Counted from the first letter of the stretch, positions 14,556-23,218 are shown. The stretch is 25,821 nt of DNA from DATELY01 sp035276085 (GCA_035276085.1 DATELY010000002.1:1-25821); one strand, 5' to 3'. Notes: generated by a model not told the origin, from the letters alone. A program made the numbers and translations.

Positions 14556-15605
14556 ATGCTGACGCAAACCAATTCAGCAGTTTCTGAAGAACCTGACTCG
14601 CCTGCACCGGCGGCCCTGGAGGCTTGGCTGACTCAATCGGTTCCAGGCTATGACGGTCCTGGGCGCCTCATCAAATTTTCCTTCGGTCAATCCAATCCAA
14701 CATATCGCCTCGCCGCAGCTTCCGGTGACTATGTTCTGCGCCGCAAGCCCGCGGGTTCACTGCTGCCGAAAGCACACATGATCGAGCGGGAGTTTCGGGT
14801 TCTTCAGGCTCTAGCGAGCAGTGATGTGCCGGTGCCCAAGGTATTGGCATACTGCGACGACGTTTCGGTTCTCGGCTCCGCCTTCTACGTCATGGAATTC
14901 GTTGCGGGACGGATTTTCTACGACCAACGCCTGCCAGATGTCAGCGCCGACGAGCGCGCTGCGATTTTCGACGCGATGAACGACACCGTCGCACGTCTAC
15001 ATCGCGTTGTCCTTGCGGACGTGGATCTTGCCAGCTTCGGGCGCAGCGAAGGTTTTCTGAAGCGCCAGGTGGAACTGTGGAGCGGTCAATATCGCGCAAG
15101 CGAAGGCATGCGTATCGAAGCAATGGAAAAGCTGATCGAGTGGTTGCCCCGCAACCTTCCCGCGGAGCAGGCGGGGCGTATCTTTCACGGCGATCTACGC
15201 CTCGACAACATGGTGTTTCATCCGACCGAGCCGCGGGTAGTGGCCTTGCTTGACTGGGAGCTCTCCACGGTCGGCGATCCCATTGCTGATTTTGCGTATC
15301 ACACGTTTGTGTGGCGCGTACCGCCCGACCTCTTCCGCGGCTTCTCGGGTCTCGATTTGGAAGCGCTCGGAATCCCGACGGAGGCGGAGTACGTCGAGCG
15401 CTATTGCGCTCGTGTCGATCGTGAAAGCCTTCCAGACTGGCACTTCTATCTGGCTTTCAGCCTCTTCCGCGTCGCGGCGATCCTCCAGGGCGTTTGGCGC
15501 CGTGCGCAAGATGGACAAGCCAGCAGCAAAGACGCTGCGGCAGTTGGCGCGAAGGCGGCCCCGCTGGCAACGATCGGCTGGGACATTGCGCAAGGCGCGA
15601 ACTAA
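14556..15605 (+). CDS. APH-like acyl-CoA hydroxyl kinase, homologous to the kinase half of ACAD10/ACAD11 (LvaA type)
   Basis: The 349-residue protein is an aminoglycoside-phosphotransferase-fold kinase. It shows FSFGQSNPTYRL (41-52), DYVLRRKPAGSLLPKAH (58-74, nucleotide-binding Lys), FYVMEFVAGRIFYD (110-123), the catalytic loop HGDLRLDN (211-218) and the metal motif LLDWELSTVGDP (231-242). These blocks match, from memory, the N-terminal kinase domain of human ACAD11 almost line by line. That domain and Pseudomonas LvaA phosphorylate the hydroxyl of 4-hydroxyacyl-CoA so that a partner dehydrogenase-like enzyme can eliminate phosphate. The ATG at 14556 is preceded by GGCGGA; an in-frame ATG at 14505 lacks support. 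The partner ACAD gene lies in the same operon (17885-19195), so the two halves of ACAD11 are separate proteins here. Aminoglycoside resistance is not implied. Confidence 0.9.
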   Translation: MLTQTNSAVSEEPDSPAPAALEAWLTQSVPGYDGPGRLIKFSFGQSNPTYRLAAASGDYVLRRKPAGSLLPKAHMIEREFRVLQALASSDVPVPKVLAYCDDVSVLGSAFYVMEFVAGRIFYDQRLPDVSADERAAIFDAMNDTVARLHRVVLADVDLASFGRSEGFLKRQVELWSGQYRASEGMRIEAMEKLIEWLPRNLPAEQAGRIFHGDLRLDNMVFHPTEPRVVALLDWELSTVGDPIADFAYHTFVWRVPPDLFRGFSGLDLEALGIPTEAEYVERYCARVDRESLPDWHFYLAFSLFRVAAILQGVWRRAQDGQASSKDAAAVGAKAAPLATIGWDIAQGAN

Positions 15606-15630
15606 ACACAAAAGGCTTTCAGAGAACCCC

Positions 15631-16833
15631 ATGCGCGAAGCAGTCATCGTATCCATTGCCCGCACTCCGATAGGGAAGGCTTATCGCGGCGCGTTCAACG
15701 ACAGTTCGGCCCAGGCTATGGCCGGTCACGTGATCCAGCAGGCCGTCGAACGCTCAGGCGTTGCTCCAGCAGAAATAGACGACGTGATCCTTGGCTGTGC
15801 ACTTCAACAAGGCTCGAGCTCATCCAATATCGCCCGTCAAGGTTTGTTGCGGGCCGGACTGCCAACAGCGGTGCCGGGCATGAGCGTAGACCGGCAATGT
15901 TCCTCCGGGTTGATGGCGGCTGCGATTGCCGCCAAGCAAATACTGTTCGATGCGCAGAAGATCGTCGTCGCCGGCGGCGTTGAATCCATATCTCTGGTCC
16001 AGAACGCGCACATGAATCTCTTTCGTGCGCAAGATGAATGGCTCGTCGAACATCGCCCAGACATCTACATGTCGATGTTGGAAACGGCCGAGCTGGTCGC
16101 GGAACGCTATGGTGTCACCCGTGAGCAGCAGGATGTTTACGCCCTGCAATCACAGCAACGTACGGCGACAGCAACAGCTGCGGGGCGTTTCAAGGACGAG
16201 ATTGTGCCGATGCCTTCAAGGATGCTCGTCACCCCCAAGGACGGTGGTGAGCCTTTCCATCGTGATGTCCTGCTCGAGGCGGATGAGGGCCCGCGTCCAC
16301 AAACGACGCTCGATGATCTTCGCAAGCTCAAACCCGTGTTCGCTGGCGGGCAGCAACTCTTTGCAGGCAAATCGGTCACCGCTGGCAATGCGTCACAGCT
16401 GTCGGACGGGGCCGCAGCCATGGTCATGATGGATGGGCGCGAAGCGGAACGACGCAACATCACACCGCTTGGCGCTTACCGGGGTATGGCAGTTGCGGGC
16501 TGCGATCCTGACGAGATGGGCATCGGGCCTGTAATTGCCGTGCCCAAACTTCTGGCAGCTCATGGACTGACACTCGATGACATCGGAATCTGGGAGCTGA
16601 ACGAGGCGTTCGCGAGCCAGGTGCTCTATTGCCGCGATCGGCTCGGCATTCCGAACGAGCAACTCAACGTTTCGGGAGGCGCAATCGCGATGGGACATCC
16701 CTACGGCATGAGCGGTGCCCGAATGATTGGCCACGTCCTGTTGGAGGGAAAGCGCCGCGGTGCGAGGTATGGCGTCGTTACCATGTGCGTCGGTGGTGGT
16801 ATGGGTGCTGCAGGTTTGTTCGAGATCTTCTGA
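15631..16833 (+). CDS. Thiolase family protein (acetyl-CoA C-acyltransferase)
   Basis: The 400-residue protein has the length of type II thiolases and all catalytic residues: the acylated Cys90 in DRQCSSGLM, the NEAFASQ motif (about 324-330), His356 in AIAMGHPYGMSGAR, and Cys386 in TMCVGGGMGAAG. It cleaves a 3-ketoacyl-CoA with CoA to release acetyl-CoA (or propionyl-CoA) and a shortened acyl-CoA, the last step of beta-oxidation. The frame is open further upstream through the kinase gene, but the ATG at 15631, 25 bp after the kinase stop and with AGAGA upstream, gives the canonical N-terminus MREAVIVSIARTPIGK. The next gene starts 8 bp after its stop. Confidence 0.95.
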   Translation: MREAVIVSIARTPIGKAYRGAFNDSSAQAMAGHVIQQAVERSGVAPAEIDDVILGCALQQGSSSSNIARQGLLRAGLPTAVPGMSVDRQCSSGLMAAAIAAKQILFDAQKIVVAGGVESISLVQNAHMNLFRAQDEWLVEHRPDIYMSMLETAELVAERYGVTREQQDVYALQSQQRTATATAAGRFKDEIVPMPSRMLVTPKDGGEPFHRDVLLEADEGPRPQTTLDDLRKLKPVFAGGQQLFAGKSVTAGNASQLSDGAAAMVMMDGREAERRNITPLGAYRGMAVAGCDPDEMGIGPVIAVPKLLAAHGLTLDDIGIWELNEAFASQVLYCRDRLGIPNEQLNVSGGAIAMGHPYGMSGARMIGHVLLEGKRRGARYGVVTMCVGGGMGAAGLFEIF

Positions 16834-16841
16834 GGTACAAC

Positions 16842-17627
16842 ATGACATCGAATGAAGCACCGTTCTTGACGAAACGACACAACCAGCACGTTGTAGTTTT
16901 CACGATCAACCGGCCTGCCGTAAAAAATGCGATCAACGGCGCTGTTGCCGAGGCGCTTGAAGCCGCAGTCAGAGAGGTCGAGTCCGATCACGACCTGCGC
17001 GTGGCGGTGTTGACGGGTGCGGGTGGTGAAGTGTTCTCGGCGGGAGCGGACCTGAAGGAGATCTCGCGCGGTAACTTGCATCAACTGGTCCGGGAGGGAA
17101 CGGGGTTTGCCGGTTTTGTTCACGGGAAGCGAACGAAGCCGTGGATAGCAGCCGTCGAGGGACTTGCCATCGCGGGCGGCTGCGAGATGGCACTCGCGTG
17201 CGACATGATCGTAGCTTCTACGGGTAGTGCGTTTGGTCTTCCGGAGGTGACGCGCGGTCTCGCGGCTGCTGCTGGCGGCCTTTATCGCTTGCCACGGGCA
17301 ATCCCGCGCGCGATCGCGATCGAGTTGATCCTCACCGGCACTCGCTTGTCTTCGGAACGCGCAGCTGAACTTGGAATGGTGAACAAGCTCGTGCCTCCGG
17401 GCGAAGCGGTCAAAGCGGCCTTGGCACTCGCGGACACCATCGCCGCCAATGCTCCGCTCGCTGTTCGGGAAAGTCTCGCGATCGCCAAGCTTGCGCCGGA
17501 TCTCGACGATGCCACGCTGCGGCGCATGAGTGATGAAGCGCAGGACCGCCTCAAGGAGACGGAAGACTTCCGCGAAGGGCCTCTTGCGTTCGTCGAAAAG
17601 CGCCCGCCTGTCTGGAGCGGTCGCTAA
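16842..17627 (+). CDS. Enoyl-CoA hydratase/isomerase family protein
   Basis: The 261-residue protein is a crotonase. VLTGAGGEVFSAGADLKEI (57-74) forms the CoA/oxyanion region, and AGGCEMALACD (111-121) with Glu115 and FGLPEVTRGL (131-140) with Glu135 supply both acidic residues needed for hydration. It should convert a trans-2-enoyl-CoA to 3-hydroxyacyl-CoA, between the dehydrogenase and SDR steps of this operon. TGAGG of the thiolase stop serves as its ribosome site eight bases before the ATG, so the two are coupled. A 257-bp gap without a supported gene follows before the acyl-CoA dehydrogenase gene. Confidence 0.95.
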   Translation: MTSNEAPFLTKRHNQHVVVFTINRPAVKNAINGAVAEALEAAVREVESDHDLRVAVLTGAGGEVFSAGADLKEISRGNLHQLVREGTGFAGFVHGKRTKPWIAAVEGLAIAGGCEMALACDMIVASTGSAFGLPEVTRGLAAAAGGLYRLPRAIPRAIAIELILTGTRLSSERAAELGMVNKLVPPGEAVKAALALADTIAANAPLAVRESLAIAKLAPDLDDATLRRMSDEAQDRLKETEDFREGPLAFVEKRPPVWSGR

Positions 17628-17884
17628 ATCCGGAACGTGCGAGCACCGCTCGGTATCGAGCCGGGGCCTGCCTGCGAGGCTCGTGCTGAAGGAAGTTTCC
17701 AGATCTCGTTCGAAGAGGCGAGCGCCGCCTTGACCTCTCTTGCATCTGGGGCAGGCTGTCGGAAAGTTAGTGATGAAATGCCAAGAACCGTGAATGGCCT
17801 TGCGTGCACCAACTGGACAACTTGACTCTTCGTTCGAGCGGGTCCGTACTCACAGTCAGTCTCTTTAGCGACAGAAGGTTGGGA

Positions 17885-19195
17885 ATGATCAGCCCCAGCG
17901 TGCGAAGCGTCGAGCTATGCGAACGTCTGAAGGCGTTCATGGCCGAACATATTTATCCAAACGAGCGCCGCTACTATCTCGAGGCGGAACGTCTGGGTCC
18001 TTGGGCAGTGTATCCAGTGGTGGAAGAGTTGAAGCCCCTGGCTCGCAAAGCAGGGCTGTGGAACTTGTTTCTGCCGCTCAAAGAAACAAGTGCAGGACTG
18101 AGCAACGTCGACTATGCCCCGCTGTGCGAGATCATGGGCCGCAGCCTGTTCGCGCCAGAGGTGTTCAACTGCTCGGCCCCGGATACCGGCAATATGGAGA
18201 CGATCCTGCGTTACGGCAGCGCGGCGCAAAAGGAGCGTTGGCTGAAGCCGCTTCTTGCGGGTGAGATTCGCTCCGCCTTCGCGATGACCGAGCCGGAGGT
18301 CGCTTCCTCGGATGCGACGAATATCGCCGGCAATATAAGGTCGGATGGCGATACCTACGTCATCAACGGTCGCAAGTGGTACACGACCAATTCGACTCAT
18401 CCGCGATGCGACATCATCATATTCATGGGCCGGGTGCAGCCTGAGCCCGAAGATCCGCGTCGTCGACAATCGATGATCTTGGTTCCTCGGAACACGCCCG
18501 GCGTGCGCGTGGTCCGGGCGCTCCCCGTATTCGGATTTTACGGAGTTCCCGATCGAGCATCCGAGGTGGTCTTCGAGAACGTTCGGGTGCCGAAAGAAAA
18601 TATTCTGCTGGGCGAGGGCCGAGGTTTCGAAATCGCGCAAGGGCGGTTAGGTCCCGGACGTATTCACCACTGCATGCGCCTCATGGGGCTGTGTGAACGT
18701 GTTCTCGAAAGAATGTGCCGCCGCGCGCAGATTCGTCATCCGTTTGGAAGCGCTCTGGCTGATCAGTCGGTCACCTTGGAGCGCATTGCGCAGGCGCGCG
18801 TGATGATCGAGCAGGCACGGTTGCTCACGATGAAAGCCGCCTCGATGATGGACACTGTCGGAAACAAGGCCGCGCGACAGGAAATTGCAATGATCAAGAT
18901 AGTTGCGCCCAACATGGCCCAGCAGATCATCGACTGGGCAATTCAACTGTTCGGCGGTGGCGGTACCAGCAACGACCACCTGCTGACTGCTGCCTTCGCT
19001 ACTGCGCGGCTGCTACGCCTTGCGGATGGACCTGATGAAGTCCATCGCAATCAGGTCGCACGGCTGGAGCTGCGACGCTATCGTGATTCCGATCCGGCAC
19101 AGTCGGGCGGATGGGCGGATGTGTTGTCCCTGTCCGATGCCGACAGGCTTGCGTCCGAGGGCTTGTGGCCGAAGCCGCGGGACTTTCCTGCATGA
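17885..19195 (+). CDS. Acyl-CoA dehydrogenase of the ACAD10/ACAD11 type (LvaC-like)
   Basis: The 436-residue protein matches the dehydrogenase half of human ACAD11 from memory across GLWNLFLP, LFAPEVFNCSAPDTGNMET, FAMTEPEVASSDATNI (132-147, flavin binding), LGEGRGFEIAQGRLGPGRIHH (242-262) and RLADGPDEVH near the C-terminus. Members of this subfamily, with the kinase partner, convert 4-phospho-acyl-CoA to a 2-enoyl-CoA by phosphate elimination; ordinary alpha,beta-dehydrogenation is also possible. The longer frame to 17804 adds a poor N-terminus; the ATG at 17885 has AAGG/GGGA upstream and gives the correct start MISPSVRSVELCERLKAFM. Its stop overlaps the SDR start (ATGA), indicating translational coupling. 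The 257-bp gap before it may hold an internal promoter; no convincing one was found. Confidence 0.94.
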   Translation: MISPSVRSVELCERLKAFMAEHIYPNERRYYLEAERLGPWAVYPVVEELKPLARKAGLWNLFLPLKETSAGLSNVDYAPLCEIMGRSLFAPEVFNCSAPDTGNMETILRYGSAAQKERWLKPLLAGEIRSAFAMTEPEVASSDATNIAGNIRSDGDTYVINGRKWYTTNSTHPRCDIIIFMGRVQPEPEDPRRRQSMILVPRNTPGVRVVRALPVFGFYGVPDRASEVVFENVRVPKENILLGEGRGFEIAQGRLGPGRIHHCMRLMGLCERVLERMCRRAQIRHPFGSALADQSVTLERIAQARVMIEQARLLTMKAASMMDTVGNKAARQEIAMIKIVAPNMAQQIIDWAIQLFGGGGTSNDHLLTAAFATARLLRLADGPDEVHRNQVARLELRRYRDSDPAQSGGWADVLSLSDADRLASEGLWPKPRDFPA

Positions 19196-19968
19196 GCGGT
19201 CGAGTTGCTGGAAAGAAGGTCATCGTAACCGGCGCCGCGCAAGGGATCGGATTCAGCGCCGCGCGTATGCTTGCGGCCGAAGGTGCGCAAGTGCTGCTGA
19301 CAGATCTCGATGAAAGGGTCGTTCAGCAGCGCGCCAACGAGATCAACACCGAGATCGGCGCAAACGTTGCTTTCTCGAAGCGCCTCGATGTCACGAACGA
19401 AGCTGATTGGATCGATGCGATCGCGGCCGCGCGCGAACTCATGGGTGGGCTTTCTGTGCTGGTGAATAACGCTGGCATCGTGCTCACCGGTTCAGTCGAA
19501 GACTTCACGCTCGAGGCGTGGCGTCGCGGGATGGCGGTCAACACCGACAGCGTCTTTCTGGGCAGCAAGCATGCACTGCCGCTGATGCGCGAGCATCAAC
19601 CTGGCTCGATCATCAACCTGTCGTCGATCGCGGGTCTGATTGCGTCGCCTAGCTTCGCCAACTACAACGCCTCAAAGGCGGCCGTGTGGCTGCTGACCAA
19701 ATCGATTGCGCTGCACTGTGCTCAGAAGGGATGGGATATTCGCTGCAATTCGGTCCATCCCAGCTTCATCCGCACACCGATTTTGAATGAGCTGGGCAAA
19801 GGCAAAGATATGGATGTGGTGTTGGCGAAGCTTGTCAGGCAGGTACCGCTTGGCCGGCTGGGTGCGCCCGAAGACGTTGCACACGCCATCATCTATCTTG
19901 CATCTGACGAGAGTCGTTTCATGACCGGCGCCGAGGTAAAGCTCGACGGCGGTATCTCCGCCATGTGA
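19192..19968 (+). CDS. Short-chain dehydrogenase/reductase (probable 3-hydroxyacyl-CoA dehydrogenase role)
   Basis: The 258-residue protein is a classical SDR: TGAAQGIG (13-20) for the cofactor, Asp38 at the end of the second strand favouring NAD+, NNAG (92-95), Ser145 in INLSSIAG, and the catalytic pair Tyr158 and Lys162 in YNASK. The C-terminal LASDESRFMTGAEVKLDGGISAM is the usual SDR ending. The start overlaps the acyl-CoA dehydrogenase stop by ATGA. As the last gene of an operon with thiolase and enoyl-CoA hydratase, it most likely oxidises the 3-hydroxyacyl-CoA; no other hydroxyacyl-CoA dehydrogenase gene is present in the window. An alternative is oxidation of a free alcohol substrate. 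It faces the LysR gene convergently at 72 bp. Confidence 0.94.
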   Translation: MSGRVAGKKVIVTGAAQGIGFSAARMLAAEGAQVLLTDLDERVVQQRANEINTEIGANVAFSKRLDVTNEADWIDAIAAARELMGGLSVLVNNAGIVLTGSVEDFTLEAWRRGMAVNTDSVFLGSKHALPLMREHQPGSIINLSSIAGLIASPSFANYNASKAAVWLLTKSIALHCAQKGWDIRCNSVHPSFIRTPILNELGKGKDMDVVLAKLVRQVPLGRLGAPEDVAHAIIYLASDESRFMTGAEVKLDGGISAM

Positions 19969-20040
19969 AGCATGGGAGACGAGTGGAGGTCCCCGTTCTT
20001 CTGACTGCCTCCTGTCACCGTGCGTATTTCCGGCCGAGGG

Positions 20041-20964
20041 CTATTTCGCCTCGAACACCTGCCGTAGGTGGTCGACGAGGCAGCGGACGGCGCGTGGTAC
20101 CTGTGCGGTCCAGGGACGGATCGCGTAGATCTGCTGGCCGAAAAAGCCCACCGGCTTCCAATCTGACAGCACGTGTTGTAGCGATCCCCGTGCGAGTGCA
20201 TCGGCCGCCGTAAAGTCCGGCAGCAAGCCGATACCGACGCCGCCGAGGACGGCTTCGCGCAACACTTCACTGTTGTTGGCGCGTAAGGGGCCGTTCACGA
20301 GCACGCTGATGCGCTCGCTGCGTTTGCGGCCGCGCGCTCTTTCGAATGACCACGATCGATCGGGATCGCGCAGGTACATCAGGCAATCGTGATCCGCGAG
20401 CTCGGCAGGGTGATCGGGTGTGCCGCGCCGTTTCAGGTAGGCCTGGCTTGCCACCAGCAGCGAGCGCGACTCGCACAAGCGCCACGCCACATAAGTGTCC
20501 GGCGGATTGTCGGTATGCCGGATCGCCAGATCGAAGCCTTCCTGGGCGAGGTTGATCAATCGATCCGATAGATCGAGTTCCAGCCGGATCTCTGGATACT
20601 CGCGCAGGAATCCCGGCAGGGCAGGGGCGATGATCTGGCGACCGAGCGCGACCGCTGCCGTGACGCGGACCAGGCCACGCGGTGCGCCGGCCAGATCCTT
20701 CACGTTGTCGAAGCTTTCGGCGATGCGCGCAAAGGAGGCTTCGATGTCCTGCGCCAGCCGCAGCCCGGCTTCCGTCAGCACGACGGATCGGGTCGTGCGG
20801 CGCACCAAGGGCACGCCCGCGGTCTTCTCCAATTCACTGATGCGTACGCTGACGGACGCTTTCGACAGGCCGAGACGGCGCGCCGCCTGCGTGAAGCTCT
20901 GCGTCTGCGCAAGCACGGTCAGCAGGTGCAGATCGGGAAGGACGGGACCCAGCTCGCGGCGCAT
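20041..20964 (-). CDS. LysR family transcriptional regulator
   Basis: The 307-residue product has the LysR winged helix in LHLLTVLAQTQSFTQAARRLGLSKASVSVRISELEKTAGVPLVRRTTRSVVLTEAG (12-67). A periplasmic-binding-protein-like effector domain follows, with VRVTAAVALGRQIIAPALPGFLREYPEIRLEL and GVGIGLLPDF. The group resembles the LysR regulators often annotated near aldehyde dehydrogenase genes. It is divergently transcribed from mmsA with a 116-bp intergenic region holding a perfect inverted repeat at 20978-20999, so it probably controls mmsA and itself. The inducing ligand is unknown. Confidence 0.94.
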   Translation of the reverse strand: MRRELGPVLPDLHLLTVLAQTQSFTQAARRLGLSKASVSVRISELEKTAGVPLVRRTTRSVVLTEAGLRLAQDIEASFARIAESFDNVKDLAGAPRGLVRVTAAVALGRQIIAPALPGFLREYPEIRLELDLSDRLINLAQEGFDLAIRHTDNPPDTYVAWRLCESRSLLVASQAYLKRRGTPDHPAELADHDCLMYLRDPDRSWSFERARGRKRSERISVLVNGPLRANNSEVLREAVLGGVGIGLLPDFTAADALARGSLQHVLSDWKPVGFFGQQIYAIRPWTAQVPRAVRCLVDHLRQVFEAK

Positions 20965-20977
20965 GATGTGAATTGTG

Positions 20978-20999
20978 ATTGTTTACGATCCTAAACAAT
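20978..20999. promoter_or_regulatory. Inverted repeat operator in the lysR-mmsA intergenic region
   Basis: ATTGTTTA (20978-20985), six bases, and TAAACAAT (20992-20999) form a perfect 8+6+8 palindrome 13 bp upstream of the LysR start and 81 bp upstream of mmsA. It is AT-rich against a GC-rich background. LysR proteins bind such dyads; the adjacent LysR is the natural candidate. Confidence 0.65.
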
Positions 21000-21080
21000 G
21001 TAGTCAGTTAATGCGGATTGCGCCAGCCATGTGGCATTCCTAGACTCCCCGCCACTTTCCTCATTTCCCCAGAGGTCCTC

Positions 21081-22628
21081 ATGGACGGCTCGAAGCCCAA
21101 CTCGCAGTTCCCCATCACGGGTACGGTGCAGCACTGGATCGGGGGCAAGCTCGTTGCCAGCACCAGCGATCGATCGCAGGACGTGTTCAATCCGGCGACC
21201 GGCGCCGTGGCGCGTCAGGTTGCGTTGGCGAGCGCCGAGGAAGTGAACGCCGCGGTCACAAGCGCCAAGGCCGCAGCGCGCAAGTGGGCGGACACACCGC
21301 CGCTGCGTCGCGCGCGCATCCTGAACAACTTCCTTGCATTGATGAACGAGCATCGCGATGAGCTGGCGGCCATCATCACCAGCGAACACGGCAAGGTGTT
21401 CACCGATGCGCAAGGTGAAGTGTCGCGCGGCATCGATGTCGTGGAGTTCGCCTGCGGCGTGCCGAACCTGCTGAAGGGAGATTTCACCGATCAGGTATCC
21501 ACGGGCATGGACAACTGGACGCTGCGTCAACCACTGGGCGTCGTGGCCGGCATCACCCCGTTCAACTTCCCCTGCATGGTCCCGTGCTGGATGTTTCCGA
21601 TGGCGATCGCCACGGGCAACACGTTCATCATGAAGCCGAGCGAGCGCGACCCGTCGGCGTCACTGTTCATGGCCGAGCTGCTGAAGAAGGCCGGTTTGCC
21701 GGATGGCGTGTTCAATGTGGTGCAAGGCGACAAGGTAGCGGTCGACGCGTTGCTCGACCATCCGGACGTGAAGGCGATCAGCTTCGTCGGCTCGACGCCG
21801 ATTGCTCACTATATCTATCAGCGCGGTGCGGCGATGGCCAAGCGTACACAAGCCCTCGGCGGTGCGAAGAATCACATGGTCGTGATGCCGGATGCCGATC
21901 TCGATCAGGCCGTCGACGCGCTGATCGGTTCAGCCTACGGCTCAGCGGGCGAGCGCTGCATGGCCATTTCTGTCGGCGTGCTCGTAGGCGATGTCGCCGA
22001 CAAGATCATGCCGAAGCTGGCCGAGCGCACGCGCCAGCTCAAGATCAAGAATGGCATGGAGCGTGATTCCGAGATGGGCCCGATCGTCACGGGTCAGGCG
22101 CTCGATCGCATCAAGGGCTACATCGACGATGGCGTGAAGAGCGGCGCGAAGCTGCTGGTCGACGGTCGCACGGGCGCCGATGGCAAGCCATTCACCGTGC
22201 CGGGCTTCGAGAAGGGTTTCTGGATCGGGGGCACGCTGTTCGATCACGTCACCCCCGACATGCGCATCTACAAGGAAGAGATCTTCGGACCGGTGCTGTC
22301 CTGCGTGCGCGTCAAAGATTTCGCTGCGGCGGTCGATCTGATCAACGCACACGAGCTCGGTAACGGCGTCTCCTGCTTCACCCGCGACGGCAACGTGGCG
22401 CGTGAATTCGGCCGCCGCATCGAAGTGGGCATGGTCGGCATCAACGTACCCATTCCCGTGCCGATGGCGTGGCACGGCTTCGGCGGCTGGAAGAAGAGCC
22501 TGTTTGGCGACCTGCACGCGTACGGCATGGAAGGCGTGCGCTTCTACACGCGACAGAAGTCGATCATGCAGCGCTGGCCGGAGAGCATCGGGAAGGGCGC
22601 CGAGTTCGTGATGCCGACGTCGAACTAA
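21081..22628 (+). CDS. mmsA: Methylmalonate-semialdehyde dehydrogenase (CoA-acylating)
   Basis: The 515-residue product oxidises methylmalonate semialdehyde (or malonate semialdehyde) with NAD+ and CoA to propionyl-CoA (or acetyl-CoA) and CO2, in valine, inositol or propionate metabolism. The MmsA-specific blocks are present: ITPFNFPCMVPCWMFPMAIA (158-177), MKPSERDPSA, LGGAKNHMVVMPDADLD (259-275) with Asn where ordinary aldehyde dehydrogenases keep the general-base Glu, and YGSAGERCMAISV with catalytic Cys293. GFGGWKKSLFGDLHAYG near the C-terminus is typical. The ATG at 21081 has AGAGG upstream and gives the usual length; the open frame reaches 21018. It sits alone after the divergent LysR gene and may take propionyl-type side products of the catabolic operons, or be a general housekeeping unit. 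Confidence 0.95.
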   Translation: MDGSKPNSQFPITGTVQHWIGGKLVASTSDRSQDVFNPATGAVARQVALASAEEVNAAVTSAKAAARKWADTPPLRRARILNNFLALMNEHRDELAAIITSEHGKVFTDAQGEVSRGIDVVEFACGVPNLLKGDFTDQVSTGMDNWTLRQPLGVVAGITPFNFPCMVPCWMFPMAIATGNTFIMKPSERDPSASLFMAELLKKAGLPDGVFNVVQGDKVAVDALLDHPDVKAISFVGSTPIAHYIYQRGAAMAKRTQALGGAKNHMVVMPDADLDQAVDALIGSAYGSAGERCMAISVGVLVGDVADKIMPKLAERTRQLKIKNGMERDSEMGPIVTGQALDRIKGYIDDGVKSGAKLLVDGRTGADGKPFTVPGFEKGFWIGGTLFDHVTPDMRIYKEEIFGPVLSCVRVKDFAAAVDLINAHELGNGVSCFTRDGNVAREFGRRIEVGMVGINVPIPVPMAWHGFGGWKKSLFGDLHAYGMEGVRFYTRQKSIMQRWPESIGKGAEFVMPTSN

Positions 22629-22708
22629 CGACATTCTGTTCGCCGCGGAGAAGATCATCGAGAATCGTGCCGGGCATCCGATGGATGCTTTGGCCGCGCT
22701 ACCGACAT

Positions 22709-22759
22709 GGCCCTCGCGAGGAGGGCCTCGAACAGATCGTGCGATCCATCAGCACGATC
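22709..22759 (+). terminator. Two hairpins downstream of mmsA
   Basis: GGCCCTC-gcgag-GAGGGCC (22709-22727, 7-bp stem, 5-base loop) and GATCGTGC-N9-GCACGATC (22735-22759, 8-bp stem) are perfect and lie about 80-130 bases after the mmsA stop. Neither has a following U-tract, so terminator function is tentative. Confidence 0.4.
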
Positions 22760-23218
22760 GACTATGACCCCTCGCAGAAGTCCAGATCTGCTCACCTTGT
22801 CACATGGTAGTCGCCGGGCATGCGCCATTGCGCGTCGCGCGTTGCGATTCGAGCAAGCGCTGACATAGAAGGTCGAGCTCGTACTCGTTTCCAAATGTCG
22901 TACCGCTTGGCGATCGATCCTGGGTGTCTCTTACCTGCGGACCTTCGACACTTGCCCTCGAGTATCAAGGATTCTCGTCGGTGCCGTTTTTCGAGCTCCC
23001 TACAATGGCGAGTTACTCGAAGGCCAAAGGCGACGGTCCAAGTGTGCCAGCTGGATAAAACCGAGTGTCACTGAGATCCTCAGAGGTTGTTGCCAGCGCG
23101 CCGTTCACGACCGATTTGACGGCGGAATTGAGAAATTAAGTCTTCCCTCCAGGTTCAAAGACGGGCTGGGGCCGAGGGCTGCTTGCCCCGCGATGACTGA
23201 AGTAAGAGGAGAGAGTGA
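22760..23218. other. Intergenic stretch before the tannase-like gene
   Basis: No gene is supported; short frames here lack ribosome sites and recognisable products. CTGAG-ATC-CTCAG (23071-23083) is a small perfect palindrome about 136 bp upstream of the esterase start and may be a regulatory site. An AATTAAGTC sequence here (about 23136) resembles the loop of the hairpin at 25259-25290. Confidence 0.4.

Noticed and set aside
14556..15605. Aminoglycoside resistance gene
   Set aside because: The fold is that of aminoglycoside phosphotransferases, but the sequence blocks match the ACAD10/11 kinase domain and the operon is beta-oxidation.
15250..15630. N-terminal extension of the thiolase frame
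   Set aside because: It runs through the kinase gene in another frame; the thiolase family start is at 15631 with a ribosome site.
16629..16841. N-terminal extension of the enoyl-CoA hydratase frame
   Set aside because: It lies inside the thiolase gene; family length and ribosome site support ATG 16842.
17628..17884. Small genes of about 62 codons on either strand between the crotonase and acyl-CoA dehydrogenase genes
   Set aside because: Neither frame has a good ribosome site, a domain or a membrane pattern; both span the gap on opposite strands as shadows of each other.
19969..20040. Bidirectional terminator between the SDR and LysR genes
   Set aside because: Only a weak GGAGG/CCTCC pairing with a long loop is present and no U-tract.
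23071..23083. CTGAG-ATC-CTCAG as a fourth member of the TGAGA-N3-TCTCA operator set
   Set aside because: The half-sites are shifted by one base relative to the other three, so the match is only superficial; kept as a separate minor palindrome.
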